Assembly: GCF_001658025.2 (NCBI RefSeq)
Contig: NZ_CP014007.2
Coordinates: 4,092,001 to 4,156,000 of the forward strand
Length of the DNA stretch: 64,000 bases
Origin: Kosakonia oryzae
Lineage (GTDB): Bacteria > Pseudomonadota > Gammaproteobacteria > Enterobacterales > Enterobacteriaceae
Direction of reading: 5' to 3'
Every line of letters starts with the position of its first letter. Within the stretch, counting starts at the first letter, position 1. Shown one piece after another: positions 35,198 through 43,995 of the stretch. Position numbers and translations under genes: made by a program. The notes beneath the pieces are model-generated. The model saw only the letters and a list, made by a program, of their open reading frames with translations. It was not told the origin of the DNA and did no database searches.

Positions 35198-35236
35198 CTC
35201 CTGCTATGCTTAAACGTAAGTTTTTCATAGCAGGAG
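35198..35236 (+). promoter_or_regulatory. Inverted repeat enclosing the yajO ribosome-binding site
   Basis: Perfect 11-bp arms CTCCTGCTATG (35198-35208) and CATAGCAGGAG (35226-35236) with a 17-base AT-rich loop. The right arm contains AGGAG, which is the Shine-Dalgarno sequence of yajO 7 bases before its ATG. If formed in RNA the hairpin would hide the ribosome-binding site; it could also weaken read-through from dxs. Confidence 0.6.
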
Positions 35237-35243
35237 TGGAACC

Positions 35244-36218
35244 ATGCAATACAACACATTAGGAAAAACAGACCTTAAGGTTTCCCGCCTTTGCCTTGGC
35301 TGCATGACGTTTGGCGAACCTGACAGGGGCAAACACGCCTGGACGCTGCCGGAAGAGAGCAGCCGCCCTATCATTCAGCGCGCGCTGGAAGGCGGCATTA
35401 ACTTCTTTGATACCGCCAACAGCTATTCCGATGGCAGCAGCGAAGAGATTGTCGGACGCGCACTACGCGATTTCGCCCGCCGCGACGAGGTGGTTGTCGC
35501 CACCAAAGTCTATCACCAGGTAGGCGATCTGGCGGAAGGCCTCTCCCGCGCGCAGATCCTGCGTTCCATCGACGATAGCCTGCGACGGCTGGGCATGGAG
35601 TATGTCGATCTGCTACAAATCCATCGCTGGGATTACCACACGCCCATTGAAGAGACGCTCGAAGCCCTTGATGAAGTGGTGAAAGCGGGCAAAGCGCGCT
35701 ATATCGGCGCGTCGTCGATGCACGCTCGCCAGTTCGCTCACGCGCTGGCCTTGCAGCAAGAAAATGGCTGGGCGCGTTTCGTCACTATGCAGGATCACTA
35801 CAATCTGATCTATCGCGAGGAAGAGCGCGAGATGCTGCCGCTGTGTTACAAGGAAGGCGTGGCGATTATTCCGTGGAGTCCGCTGGCGCGTGGACGTTTA
35901 ACCCGCCCGTGGGGAGAAACCACCGCGCGTCTGGTGTCGGATGAATTCGGTAAAACGCTGTACAGCGAAACCGATGAAAATGACAGCCAGATCGCCGAGC
36001 GCCTGGCCGGCGTAGCAGAAGAAGTTGGCGCTTCCCGCGCGCAGGTGGCGCTGGCCTGGCTGCTGAGTAAGCCTGGCGTCGCTGCGCCGATTATCGGCAC
36101 ATCCCGCGAAGAGCAGCTGGAAGAGTTGTTAGGCGCGGTGGATTTAACGCTGAAACCGGAACAGATTGCCGAGCTGGAAACACCCTACAAACAGCACCCG
36201 GTGGTAGGATTTAAATAA
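35244..36218 (+). CDS. yajO: YajO, aldo/keto reductase (1-deoxyxylulose-5-phosphate-associated)
   Basis: 324 residues, as in E. coli. Aldo/keto reductase barrel with FFDTANSYSDGSSEE (Asp and Tyr of the catalytic tetrad, about 55-70), catalytic Lys in VVATKVY and His in LLQIHRWD. C-terminal NADPH-binding IIGTSREEQLEELLGA. E. coli YajO has been linked to synthesis of the thiamine precursor DXP from ribulose 5-phosphate; physiological substrate is not settled. Directly downstream of dxs, whose product is DXP. Its ribosome-binding site is inside a perfect inverted repeat. Confidence 0.93.
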   Translation: MQYNTLGKTDLKVSRLCLGCMTFGEPDRGKHAWTLPEESSRPIIQRALEGGINFFDTANSYSDGSSEEIVGRALRDFARRDEVVVATKVYHQVGDLAEGLSRAQILRSIDDSLRRLGMEYVDLLQIHRWDYHTPIEETLEALDEVVKAGKARYIGASSMHARQFAHALALQQENGWARFVTMQDHYNLIYREEEREMLPLCYKEGVAIIPWSPLARGRLTRPWGETTARLVSDEFGKTLYSETDENDSQIAERLAGVAEEVGASRAQVALAWLLSKPGVAAPIIGTSREEQLEELLGAVDLTLKPEQIAELETPYKQHPVVGFK

Positions 36219-36288
36219 CCCATAAAAATGCCCGGTGGCGCTGACCGGGCCGGGTTATCGTAATCGCATGTCAAAGCTGAGCCCGCAA

Positions 36289-36314
36289 GCCGGATAAGGC
36301 AACCGCCATCCGGC
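36289..36314. repeat. REP-like palindrome between yajO and pgpA
   Basis: GCCGGAT/ATCCGGC arms around AAGGCAACCGCC in a 105-bp gap between convergent genes. Same unit type as at 30454-30482 and 5313-5340. Confidence 0.7.
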
Positions 36315-36323
36315 GCATCACCC

Positions 36324-36854
36324 TCAGATCAAGCCAATCGGCCAGTGGTGGCCAATCAGATACAACAGCCCGGCAGCAATGATCCCGGCAATGATATCAT
36401 CGACCATGATCCCCATACCGCCGTGAACATTGCGATCGAACCAGCGAATCGGCCACGGTTTCCACATATCGAGAATACGGAACAGCACAAAGCCGACGGC
36501 GACCCACTGCCAGTCATTGGTCGGGAGCGCCATCAGCGTGATCCACATTCCGATGAACTCATCCCAGACGATGCTGCCGTGATCGTGTACGCCCATATCT
36601 TTTGCCGTCTGGTGGCACAAATACACGCCCAGACAAATCCCCAGCATCACCACCAGCGAATAGAGCTGCCAGGGCAGAAATGTCATTGCCCACCAGAAGG
36701 GGATCGCCGCCAGCGATCCCATGGTGCCCGGCACTATCGGGCTTAAACCGCTACCAAACCCGGTTGCCAGCAAATGCCAGGGGTTTCGCAAATTCAGACG
36801 GCTTTTGGCTATATCTTTAGCTCTCGGCAAAATGGTCGTATCCTTTCCAGTCAA
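36324..36854 (-). CDS. pgpA: PgpA, phosphatidylglycerophosphatase A (unusual start)
   Basis: A PgpA-family membrane phosphatase that makes phosphatidylglycerol from its phosphate. Conserved [20 protein letters not shown], then [17 protein letters not shown] and [16 protein letters not shown]. Three to four membrane helices. The body matches E. coli PgpA (172 residues). However, the codon aligned with the E. coli initiator (before TILPR) is ACG at 36839-36837, because the overlapping thiL Tyr codon is TAC instead of TAT. No ATG exists near it. I annotate TTG at 36854 (176 residues, AAGG 9 bases upstream); alternatives are ACG at 36839, TTG at 36830 or ATG at 36899 inside thiL. The product is secure, the start is not. 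Confidence 0.85.
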   Translation of the reverse strand: MTGKDTTILPRAKDIAKSRLNLRNPWHLLATGFGSGLSPIVPGTMGSLAAIPFWWAMTFLPWQLYSLVVMLGICLGVYLCHQTAKDMGVHDHGSIVWDEFIGMWITLMALPTNDWQWVAVGFVLFRILDMWKPWPIRWFDRNVHGGMGIMVDDIIAGIIAAGLLYLIGHHWPIGLI

Positions 36855-37794
36855 GGGCGACAGCCTTGCCGCCACGGGTAAAATGCAGCCCCTCCACATC
36901 GGCGCTGATCTGCCCGATGCAGGTAAAAGGCACGCCGAGCTGGCCGATGGCGACATCCAGCGCCCCACGGTTCAGCTCCGGCACGGTAAAACACAATTCA
37001 TAATCTTCACCGCCGGAAAGCGCCCAGCGCAGCGCCTGCTCAGGCTCTACGTGACGACTGAACGCGTCGGAGAAAGGTAATGCATCCAGATCGATACGCG
37101 CGCCGCACTGGCTGGCTTTCAGTATGTGCGCCAAATCGGAGATCAAACCGTCGGAGAGATCGATCGCCGAGCTTGCCAGGTTGCGCAGCGCCTGACCATG
37201 CAACACGCGCGGAGTTGGCCGCAAATGACGCTTAAGCAGATACTCCGCATCGGCTTTATCGCCGACGGCTAAACGCTGCTGCAAAATCGCCAGGCCAGCA
37301 GCGCTGTCGCCCGGCGTTCCGGTAACATAAATCCAGTCGCCCGGTTTAGCGCCAGAGCGCTTCATTGCCCGCCCTGGCGGTACATAGCCATGAATGCCGA
37401 TGGTCATCGACAGCGGGCCACGCGTGGTATCGCCGCCAATCAACTGCATATCGTAGTAGCTAAGCTGCTCAAACAGGCTGTCGCTGAATTTTTCCAGCCA
37501 GCTTTCATCTACCTCCGGCAACGTAAGCGCCAGCGTCATCCACGCCGGATCCGCGCCCACGGCAGCCAGATCGCTTAAATTCACCGCCAGTGCTTTGCAG
37601 GCCAAATCCGCAGGATCGATCTCCGGCAGAAAATGGTTGCCCGCCACCAGCGTATCGACGCTGATCGCCAGCGTCTGTTTTTCAACAACGTTGAGCAGAG
37701 CACAATCGTCGCCAATGCCGGTTTCTACATCGCGACGGGAATTTCGTACACGGTCAAAGTAACGGGCAATCAGGGAAAATTCGCCGCATGCCAT
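36817..37794 (-). CDS. thiL: ThiL, thiamine-monophosphate kinase
   Basis: 325 residues, as in E. coli. AIR-synthase-like fold with [11 protein letters not shown] (about 27-37), [11 protein letters not shown], and [20 protein letters not shown]. It phosphorylates thiamine monophosphate to the active cofactor TPP. Its 3' end overlaps pgpA, and the nusB-thiL-pgpA order is conserved. Confidence 0.97.
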   Translation of the reverse strand: MACGEFSLIARYFDRVRNSRRDVETGIGDDCALLNVVEKQTLAISVDTLVAGNHFLPEIDPADLACKALAVNLSDLAAVGADPAWMTLALTLPEVDESWLEKFSDSLFEQLSYYDMQLIGGDTTRGPLSMTIGIHGYVPPGRAMKRSGAKPGDWIYVTGTPGDSAAGLAILQQRLAVGDKADAEYLLKRHLRPTPRVLHGQALRNLASSAIDLSDGLISDLAHILKASQCGARIDLDALPFSDAFSRHVEPEQALRWALSGGEDYELCFTVPELNRGALDVAIGQLGVPFTCIGQISADVEGLHFTRGGKAVALDWKGYDHFAES

Positions 37795-37868
37795 ACGTTA
37801 ATGCCTCGGTAGAAAAAAGAAAAAGCCGGGACAGGCGCGCAGAGCATCGCTTATCACCGGCTTACGGA

Positions 37869-38288
37869 TCATTTCTTGTGGGGGCGGATCGCAGGAGCGG
37901 CTTTATCCAGCACGCCGTTAACAAACTTGTGGCTGTCTTCAGCGCCAAAGGTTTTTGCCAGTTCGATAGCTTCGTTGATCGCCACTTTGTAGGGCACATC
38001 ATCACGTTTGGACAGTTCGAACAGTGCGATACGCAATACCGCTTTCTCAACCTGACCCAGCTCTTCCAGCTGACGGGACAGATACGGCTGCATTAAGCCA
38101 TCGAGATATGCGCTATTAGTCGCCACCCCGGTCAACAGCTCACGGAAGTACAGAACGTCAACGTCTTTTACGTCCTGTTCCGCCAGGAACTGGTATTCAA
38201 CATCAGCGATGTCGTTCTGGGACAACTGCCAGGAGTAGAGCGCCTGGACGGCGCACTCACGGGCGCGGCGACGAGCAGCAGGTTTCAC
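37869..38288 (-). CDS. nusB: NusB, transcription antitermination factor
   Basis: 139 residues, as in E. coli. All-helical NusB fold with [18 protein letters not shown] (RNA-binding Arg-rich N-terminus) and the C-terminal [18 protein letters not shown]...[10 protein letters not shown]. With NusE (S10) it binds boxA RNA and promotes rRNA antitermination. It follows ribE by 19 bp. Confidence 0.98.
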   Translation of the reverse strand: MKPAARRRARECAVQALYSWQLSQNDIADVEYQFLAEQDVKDVDVLYFRELLTGVATNSAYLDGLMQPYLSRQLEELGQVEKAVLRIALFELSKRDDVPYKVAINEAIELAKTFGAEDSHKFVNGVLDKAAPAIRPHKK

Positions 38289-38307
38289 GGAATTCCCCTT
38301 ACAAAAA

Positions 38308-38778
38308 TCAGGCCTTAATGGCTTTCAATACATTAATCATTTCAAGCGCGGTCAGTGCGGCTTCTGCACCTTTATTACCGGCTTTAGTGCCAGCGCGTTC
38401 GATAGCTTGCTCGATACTTTCAGTAGTCAGCACGCCGAAAGCGACCGGAATTTCGCTGTCCTGGGCAACATGCGCCAGGCCAGTGCTTGCACCGCCAGCA
38501 ACATATTCGAAGTGCGCAGTACCACCGCGAATCACCGTGCCGAGCGCGATCACCGCGTCGTATTTGCCGGTTTTCGCCAGAGCGCCAGCCGCCAGCGGCA
38601 GTTCGTAAGCGCCAGGTACCCACACGACAGTGATGTTTTCATCTTTTACCTGACCGATGCGTTTCAGCGCATCAATCGCGCCTTCGAGCAGGCTATCATT
38701 GATAAAGTTGTTGAAACGCGCAATGGTGATGGCGACGCGAGCGTCCGGAGCAGCAACGTTGGCTTCAATAATGTTCAT
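38308..38778 (-). CDS. ribE: RibE (RibH), 6,7-dimethyl-8-ribityllumazine synthase
   Basis: 156 residues, as in E. coli. Flavodoxin-like lumazine synthase with [37 protein letters not shown] (catalytic His region, about 80-98) and [19 protein letters not shown]. It condenses the ribityl-uracil with 3,4-dihydroxy-2-butanone 4-phosphate, the penultimate step to riboflavin, as an icosahedral capsid. Upstream of nusB and downstream of ribD. Confidence 0.98.
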   Translation of the reverse strand: MNIIEANVAAPDARVAITIARFNNFINDSLLEGAIDALKRIGQVKDENITVVWVPGAYELPLAAGALAKTGKYDAVIALGTVIRGGTAHFEYVAGGASTGLAHVAQDSEIPVAFGVLTTESIEQAIERAGTKAGNKGAEAALTALEMINVLKAIKA

Positions 38779-38867
38779 ACACTTCCTTCACAGGTTCAGT
38801 TCGGACCCCGCAGGGGGGCGGATTTTAGCATAATATTTTACGCGCTGCTTCCCTTTTACAGCAGACA

Positions 38868-39971
38868 TCACGCGTGGGTAAGATGCAGGCAGACATCCGG
38901 GCCAACCTGCCGTATCTCATTGAATTTAAAGTGTGGTGCATCGGCAAGCGCCGACAGCCCCGGCAATACGCACAGGCCGCGCGCGTCTGTGCCTAACAGC
39001 GTCGGCGCAAGATAAACCACCAGTTCATCCACCAGCCCGGCCTGCAATAACGCCCCGGCAAGCGTTGCGCCCGCTTCCACCCAAATACTGTTAATTTGCT
39101 GTTTTCCCAGCAACATCATCAGCATCACCAGATCGGCGTGGCCGTTATGTTCCGGCACGATAATCTCGCGCACGCCCGCAGGCCAACTGCGCTCATCCGC
39201 TTTCGTGCGGGCAAACCAGGTTTCACCCGGCAGTCCGATCAGTTTGTGTGTTGGCGTGACGCGATTCTGGCTGTCGATCACAATGCGCACCGGCTGGCGC
39301 ACATTTTCTTGCGGATAGAGCGCCTGGCTGTCGGCGTCCAGCTCTTCCCAGCGCACCGTCAGCGAGGGATCGTCCGCCAGCACGGTAGCGCTGCTGGTGA
39401 GAATAGCATGGCTTTGCGCCCGCAGACGCTGCACATCCCGGCGCGACTGCGCGGAGGTGATCCACTGGCTTTCACCGCTGGCCATCGCCGTTCGGCCGTC
39501 CAGCGATGCGCCAAGCTTAAGCTGCACATACGGAAACCCGGTGCGCATCCGTTTGAGGAAACCTTTGTTCAACGCTTCGGCTTCACTCATCATCAGCCCG
39601 TGGCTGACATCAATACCTTCCTGCTGCAAGCGATAAAGGCCGCGTCCGGCCACCTGTGGATTGGGATCCTGCATCGCCGCGACAACGCGTGCGACGCCAG
39701 CCGCAATCAGCGCTTCGCAGCAGGGCGGCGTACGCCCGTGATGGCTGCACGGCTCCAGCGTCACATACGCCGTCGCGCCGCGTGCGCGTTCACCCGCCAT
39801 ACGCAGCGCATGCACTTCGGCATGCGGCTCGCCTGCGCGATAGTGAAAACCTTCGCCAACGATCTCGCCATTGTTGACGATCACACAGCCAACGCGTGGG
39901 TTCGGATGGGTGGTAAAACGCCCGCGTTGCGCCAGTTTCAGCGCCCGCGCCATGTACATTTCGTCCTGCAT
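38868..39971 (-). CDS. ribD: RibD, bifunctional riboflavin deaminase/reductase
   Basis: 367 residues, as in E. coli. N-terminal cytidine-deaminase-like domain with zinc site AGEPHAEVHALR...TAYVTLEPCSHHGRTPPC-type motif (about 47-90). The C-terminal DHFR-like reductase domain (about 146-367) has QLKLGASLDGRTAM and ITSAQSRRDVQRLRA. It catalyses steps 2 and 3 of riboflavin synthesis. It follows nrdR by 2 bp. Confidence 0.97.
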   Translation of the reverse strand: MQDEMYMARALKLAQRGRFTTHPNPRVGCVIVNNGEIVGEGFHYRAGEPHAEVHALRMAGERARGATAYVTLEPCSHHGRTPPCCEALIAAGVARVVAAMQDPNPQVAGRGLYRLQQEGIDVSHGLMMSEAEALNKGFLKRMRTGFPYVQLKLGASLDGRTAMASGESQWITSAQSRRDVQRLRAQSHAILTSSATVLADDPSLTVRWEELDADSQALYPQENVRQPVRIVIDSQNRVTPTHKLIGLPGETWFARTKADERSWPAGVREIIVPEHNGHADLVMLMMLLGKQQINSIWVEAGATLAGALLQAGLVDELVVYLAPTLLGTDARGLCVLPGLSALADAPHFKFNEIRQVGPDVCLHLTHA

Positions 39972-39973
39972 GA

Positions 39974-40459
<486 letters not shown>

Positions 40460-40576
40460 TTACCCTGGACTGGCATGACAACAAAGGCAGACCGTTTTTG
40501 AGATAATGGATCGATGGCAACGCAACCGTTGCGATCTACCATTACAACACTCTTTCTTTTCACGGAAACAGACATA

Positions 40577-41119
40577 ATGACAAGACGTTACCTAAGAACA
40601 CTCTTACTGGGAAGCCTTTTTGCCCTCAGTGCCTGCGCCCAGCAAAGCGAAGTCCGTCAGTTGCATCAAAGCGTCAGCACGCTGAATAGTGAGATGAGCA
40701 AACTGAACAAAGAAACGGTGAAAATCACCCAGCAGAACGCGCTGAATGCGAAATCAGGCAGCGGTGTCTATCTCCTGCCCGGCGCAAACACGCCAGCCCG
40801 TCTGAACAGCCAGATTGGTATGTTGCGCATGTCTTTGCAAAACGTCGCGCCAAATGCCGCCGGAACCCGCGTTCTGCTGCGCATTCAGGGTGAATCGAAC
40901 GATCCGTTACCGGCGTTTAGCGGTACGGTTGAGTGGGGACAGATTCAGGGTACCACGCAGAATTACCAGGAAGTTAACGTACAAAATCAGCTTATTAACG
41001 CACCGGCCAGCACGCTTGCGCCAAGCGACGTCGATATTCCGTTGCAGCTAAACGGCATTACGCCGGAGCAATTAGGTTTCGTCCGTATCCACGATATTCA
41101 ACCCGCCAGCGCACAGTAA
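40577..41119 (+). CDS. yajI: YajI, predicted lipoprotein (DUF3251)
   Basis: 180 residues; E. coli YajI has 179. A lipoprotein signal peptide MTRRYLRTLLLGSLFALSAC is cleaved before Cys-20, followed by a short coiled coil (SEVRQLHQSVSTLNSEMSKL) and a single C-terminal domain. Function unknown. The ATG at 40577 gives the correct signal peptide, although the frame is open from 40514. Convergent neighbours are absent; tsx follows on the same strand after a terminator. Confidence 0.9.
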   Translation: MTRRYLRTLLLGSLFALSACAQQSEVRQLHQSVSTLNSEMSKLNKETVKITQQNALNAKSGSGVYLLPGANTPARLNSQIGMLRMSLQNVAPNAAGTRVLLRIQGESNDPLPAFSGTVEWGQIQGTTQNYQEVNVQNQLINAPASTLAPSDVDIPLQLNGITPEQLGFVRIHDIQPASAQ

Positions 41120-41125
41120 TTCTCC

Positions 41126-41149
41126 AGGGCGACGATGTCGCCCTTTATT
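41126..41149 (+). terminator. Intrinsic terminator of yajI
   Basis: AGGGCGA/TCGCCCT stem with a CGATG loop, followed by TTATTG, 6 bp after the yajI stop. Confidence 0.7.
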
Positions 41150-41247
41150 GCGTTTTGTAACGCTTTTTCTTCTTTTTCAACGTTCGGTCATCACATTCAC
41201 GAATTTGCAATATTGGTAAATGCCAGTACAATCCCCCCGTTTATTGC

Positions 41248-41263
41248 ACGCAAACGTGAGCGC
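41248..41263. promoter_or_regulatory. PurR-like operator upstream of tsx
   Basis: ACGCAAACGTGAGCGC resembles the PurR box (ACGCAAACGTTTNCNT) in its first ten bases. It is about 150 bp before tsx, a nucleoside porin gene, so purine control is plausible. The right half is a weak match. Confidence 0.4.
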
Positions 41264-41286
41264 AATCGATTACGTATATGTCAATA

Positions 41287-41329
41287 ATGTGAAACAACAC
41301 ATATTTTTGTGAGCGTGGATACTTATAAT
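41287..41329 (+). promoter_or_regulatory. tsx promoter with CRP-like half-sites
   Basis: A perfect -10 TATAAT is at 41324-41329, but no recognisable -35 precedes it. Two TGTGA half-sites lie upstream (TGTGAAACAACACA at 41288 and TTGTGAGCG at 41308). The layout fits activator-dependent transcription; the E. coli tsx promoter is CRP/CytR controlled. The right CRP half-sites are poor. Confidence 0.5.
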
Positions 41330-41413
41330 AAGCGCCCATAAATATGGAATACCCATAAATTCAGCAAATGCTTTCTTTCACTCCCTTCTGGGATCTCAAT
41401 CAGTGGCGAAAAG

Positions 41414-42298
41414 ATGAAAAAAACAATCCTCGCAGCCGGTGCTGCTCTGGCGCTTTCTGCGTCTTTTATTGCAAACGCAGCGGATAACGCTAAGCCTGAA
41501 TACGTTTCCGACTGGTGGCACCAGAGCGTCAACGTGGTGGGCAGTTATCACACCCGCTTCGGACCGCAGATCCGCAACGATACCTACCTTGAGTACGAAG
41601 CTTTCGCCAAAAAAGACTGGTTTGACTTCTACGGTTATGCGGATGCGCCGGTATTCTTCGGCGGTAATACAGATGCGAAAGGTATCTGGAACCACGGTTC
41701 TCCGCTGTTTATGGAAATCGAACCGCGTTTCTCCATCGATAAACTGACGGGTGCCGATCTGAGCTTCGGTCCGTTCAAAGAGTGGTACTTCGCGAACAAC
41801 TACATCTACGACATGGGCCGCAATGCCTCTGGTCGTCAGAGCACCTGGTATATGGGTCTCGGTACCGACATCGACACCGGCCTGCCGATGAGCCTCTCCC
41901 TGAACGTGTATGCGAAATATCAGTGGCAGAACTACGGTGCCGCTAACCAGAACGAATGGGACGGCTACCGCTTCAAAGTGAAATACTTTGTCCCGATCAC
42001 CACCCTGTGGGGCGGCCAGTTAAGCTACATCGGCTTTACCAACTTCGACTGGGGCTCCGATCTGGGTGATGACAGCGGTTACGCGAACAACGGCATCAAA
42101 GCCCGTACCAATGATTCCATCGCCTCCAGTCACATCCTCTCTCTGGGTTACGATCACTGGCACTACTCTGTTGTTGCCCGTTACTGGCACCACGGCGGCC
42201 AGTGGAACGACGACGCCGGTCTGAACTTCGGCAACGGCGACTTCAATGTACACGCTACCGGCTGGGGTGGTTACCTGGTGGTGGGTTACAACTTCTAA
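41414..42298 (+). CDS. tsx: Tsx, nucleoside-specific outer-membrane channel
   Basis: 294 residues, as in E. coli. Signal peptide [22 protein letters not shown], mature start [16 protein letters not shown], and a 12-strand beta-barrel ending in the outer-membrane terminal Phe ([10 protein letters not shown]). It passes nucleosides and deoxynucleosides, and is a receptor for phage T6 and colicin K in E. coli. It is the last core gene before the accessory island. Confidence 0.97.
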   Translation: MKKTILAAGAALALSASFIANAADNAKPEYVSDWWHQSVNVVGSYHTRFGPQIRNDTYLEYEAFAKKDWFDFYGYADAPVFFGGNTDAKGIWNHGSPLFMEIEPRFSIDKLTGADLSFGPFKEWYFANNYIYDMGRNASGRQSTWYMGLGTDIDTGLPMSLSLNVYAKYQWQNYGAANQNEWDGYRFKVKYFVPITTLWGGQLSYIGFTNFDWGSDLGDDSGYANNGIKARTNDSIASSHILSLGYDHWHYSVVARYWHHGGQWNDDAGLNFGNGDFNVHATGWGGYLVVGYNF

Positions 42299-42314
42299 GC
42301 CCGCGCGCCATGAC

Positions 42315-42347
42315 AAAAAAGCCGATCGCACGATCGGCTTTTTTTAT
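42315..42347. terminator. Intrinsic terminator of tsx, shared with the secretion operon end
   Basis: AAAAAAGCCGATCG/CGATCGGCTTTTTTT stem with a CA loop, 17 bp after tsx and 6 bp before the end of the convergent gspO-like gene. A- and T-runs on both sides make it bidirectional. Confidence 0.85.
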
Positions 42348-42352
42348 TCCTG

Positions 42353-43108
42353 TCACGCAGTAAACATTGCCCCGAACAGCCAGCCAACGGCTGCAATAAT
42401 TATCGCCGGGCCAAAGGGAAAAACGTCCGAACGCCTGGCTTTAATAATGAAATAGCCATATACCAGGCCTAAAAGCGACGCGATAAGCATGATGTGAAAT
42501 AGCGCTTCGCAGCCCTGCCAGGCGCCGATACCGGCAAACAACTTCATATCGCCAGCGCCGATCCCGTCCTGCCCGCTGCGCCACAGAAACAGGCGATGCA
42601 ACACCCAGGGGATAAGAAAGCCCACCGCCGCGCCCACAACAATACCGCTTATTGCCGCACTGTCTGGCTGTTTTGCCCATGCCGATAACATCGCCAGCCC
42701 CAGAAAGGGCAACGTCAATTTATCGGGCAGCAACAGGTAGTCATAATCAATAAACAGCATGACAACCGATAAGAACAGCAATGACAAATCGAGGAGGCTG
42801 GCCGCACTAACGCCCTGCCAGCCGATCAGCAGCGCAAACAGCAGCGCCATGACGAATTCAACGCCAGGATAGCGCCAGCTAATGGGCTGATGACAGCACT
42901 GGCTGCGCCCCTTCAACCAGAGCCAGCCAAGCAGGGGAACGTTGTAACGCTTTCTGATTCGCTGTCGGCAATGCGGGCAAAACGAAGGCGGCCAGCTCAG
43001 AGTGAATGCTTCCCCGTGCATCATACGGGGCAAGCGATAGATGACGACATTGGCAAAGCTGCCGAGGATCGCGCCCAGTAAGGCAAAAAAGAGCATATTA
43101 TCGATCAT
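42353..43108 (-). CDS. gspO: GspO/PilD-type prepilin peptidase of the island secretion system
   Basis: 251 residues, A24 family aspartic peptidase with about seven membrane helices. N-terminal methylase-like loop contains FCPHC (Cys-44, Cys-47) and then GRSQCCHQPISWRYP (Cys-71, Cys-72); canonical members have two CxxC pairs, so the second is altered. The catalytic aspartates are in FIDYDYLLLPD (Asp-121) and GAGDMKL (Asp-187). It should cleave and N-methylate the four prepilins encoded in the same operon. It overlaps the upstream prepilin gene by 11 bp and is the last gene of the operon. Confidence 0.88.
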   Translation of the reverse strand: MIDNMLFFALLGAILGSFANVVIYRLPRMMHGEAFTLSWPPSFCPHCRQRIRKRYNVPLLGWLWLKGRSQCCHQPISWRYPGVEFVMALLFALLIGWQGVSAASLLDLSLLFLSVVMLFIDYDYLLLPDKLTLPFLGLAMLSAWAKQPDSAAISGIVVGAAVGFLIPWVLHRLFLWRSGQDGIGAGDMKLFAGIGAWQGCEALFHIMLIASLLGLVYGYFIIKARRSDVFPFGPAIIIAAVGWLFGAMFTA

Positions 43109-43634
43109 CTTGTTTCACCGTTATGCCGTGCGTTTTGCCGTCAGCCGATCGGCAAGCTGACGGCAGCGGCGCGTTTGCCGCGTCGTCCACTTTAAAGATC
43201 CATTTCGCATAGGTGTCTGCTTTTTTAAAATCCACCAGCGCTTTCGGAAACGCTGCCGTGCGAAGCGGTCGCCCTTTCCCTTTACTGAAGACGCCCACCC
43301 AGCGGCCTTGTTTGTCGTAGCTCATCCCCCACTGCCGCGAGCCGGTTAACGGATCGGTAAACCAGCGGCGCAGGTGATAAACCACTTTTTTACCGCGAGG
43401 ATCGCGCAGCAGATCGTCAAAACTCAGCGGGAGACAGCCATTCCCCGCTTTTTGATACTGCTGAATGGCATTACGGATCTGCACGCCGCGGAAAAATAGC
43501 TCCTCTTCCTGCTGCTGCCGATAAATCGCCTGGCGGTAACTGCTCTCTTTCAGCAGCGCCAGCGATAGCATCGTCAGCATCAGTAACACCCACAGATAGG
43601 TGAATCCCCCCTGCCGCTGGCTACTCCTCATCAT
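43098..43634 (-). CDS. Prepilin-like type II secretion protein (minor pseudopilin)
   Basis: 178 residues from the ATG at 43634, which overlaps the previous stop (GATGATGAGGAGTAG). The class III leader ends QRQGG before FTYLWVLLMLTMLSLALL, an atypical N-terminal helix without the usual Glu at +5. The pattern LFFRGVQIRNAIQQYQKAG...DDLLRDPRGK..YHLRRWFTDPLTGSRQW...GVFSK...PLRTAAFP recalls minor pseudopilins from Oxp-like systems of Geobacter/Acidobacteria rather than GspH-K. An upstream start at 43673 is possible. Position between the other prepilins and the peptidase supports a pseudopilus-tip role (inference). Confidence 0.72.
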   Translation of the reverse strand: MMRSSQRQGGFTYLWVLLMLTMLSLALLKESSYRQAIYRQQQEEELFFRGVQIRNAIQQYQKAGNGCLPLSFDDLLRDPRGKKVVYHLRRWFTDPLTGSRQWGMSYDKQGRWVGVFSKGKGRPLRTAAFPKALVDFKKADTYAKWIFKVDDAANAPLPSACRSADGKTHGITVKQDDR

Positions 43635-43995
43635 CTGACGAGCTCTTTTCTTCCAGCGAGGGAGAAGTGACATCCGTTATCTGGCCGTCATCATCGCGTT
43701 TTACATCCCAGTTATCGCGGGTATTGGCCACAGGATCCATCGGAATTTCAAACAGATAACCATTATTCACCAGATCTTCCAGCTCTTCCGGGCCGAGCAG
43801 GCGATCGTGACGATACGCCGCAATCGCTGAGCGCAGCGCATTACGGTTGTGTTTTAACACCACCACTTTCGCATATTCGGTCTGGCCGAAGAAACGCGGT
43901 GCCACCAGCGTCATTAACGTGGCGATGATCGCCATAACGACCAGTAACTCAATGAGAGTAAAGCCTTTTTCACCATTGCGCATAGGGTATTCCAT
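43621..43995 (-). CDS. Prepilin-like type II secretion protein, GspG-related (short)
   Basis: 124 residues. Class III signal MEYPMRNGEKG/FTLIELLVVMAIIATLMTL with Glu at +5. The globular part has LRSAIAAYRHDR...LVNNGYLFEIPMDPVAN and DGQITDVTSPS. It ends in an acidic tail (SLEEKSSSDDEE) unlike GspG, and no calcium-binding loop is evident. The start overlaps the end of the previous gene; 43995 (AGGA upstream) and 43983 (MRNGEKGF) are both possible. It is one of four pilin-like genes in the operon. Confidence 0.75.
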   Translation of the reverse strand: MEYPMRNGEKGFTLIELLVVMAIIATLMTLVAPRFFGQTEYAKVVVLKHNRNALRSAIAAYRHDRLLGPEELEDLVNNGYLFEIPMDPVANTRDNWDVKRDDDGQITDVTSPSLEEKSSSDDEE

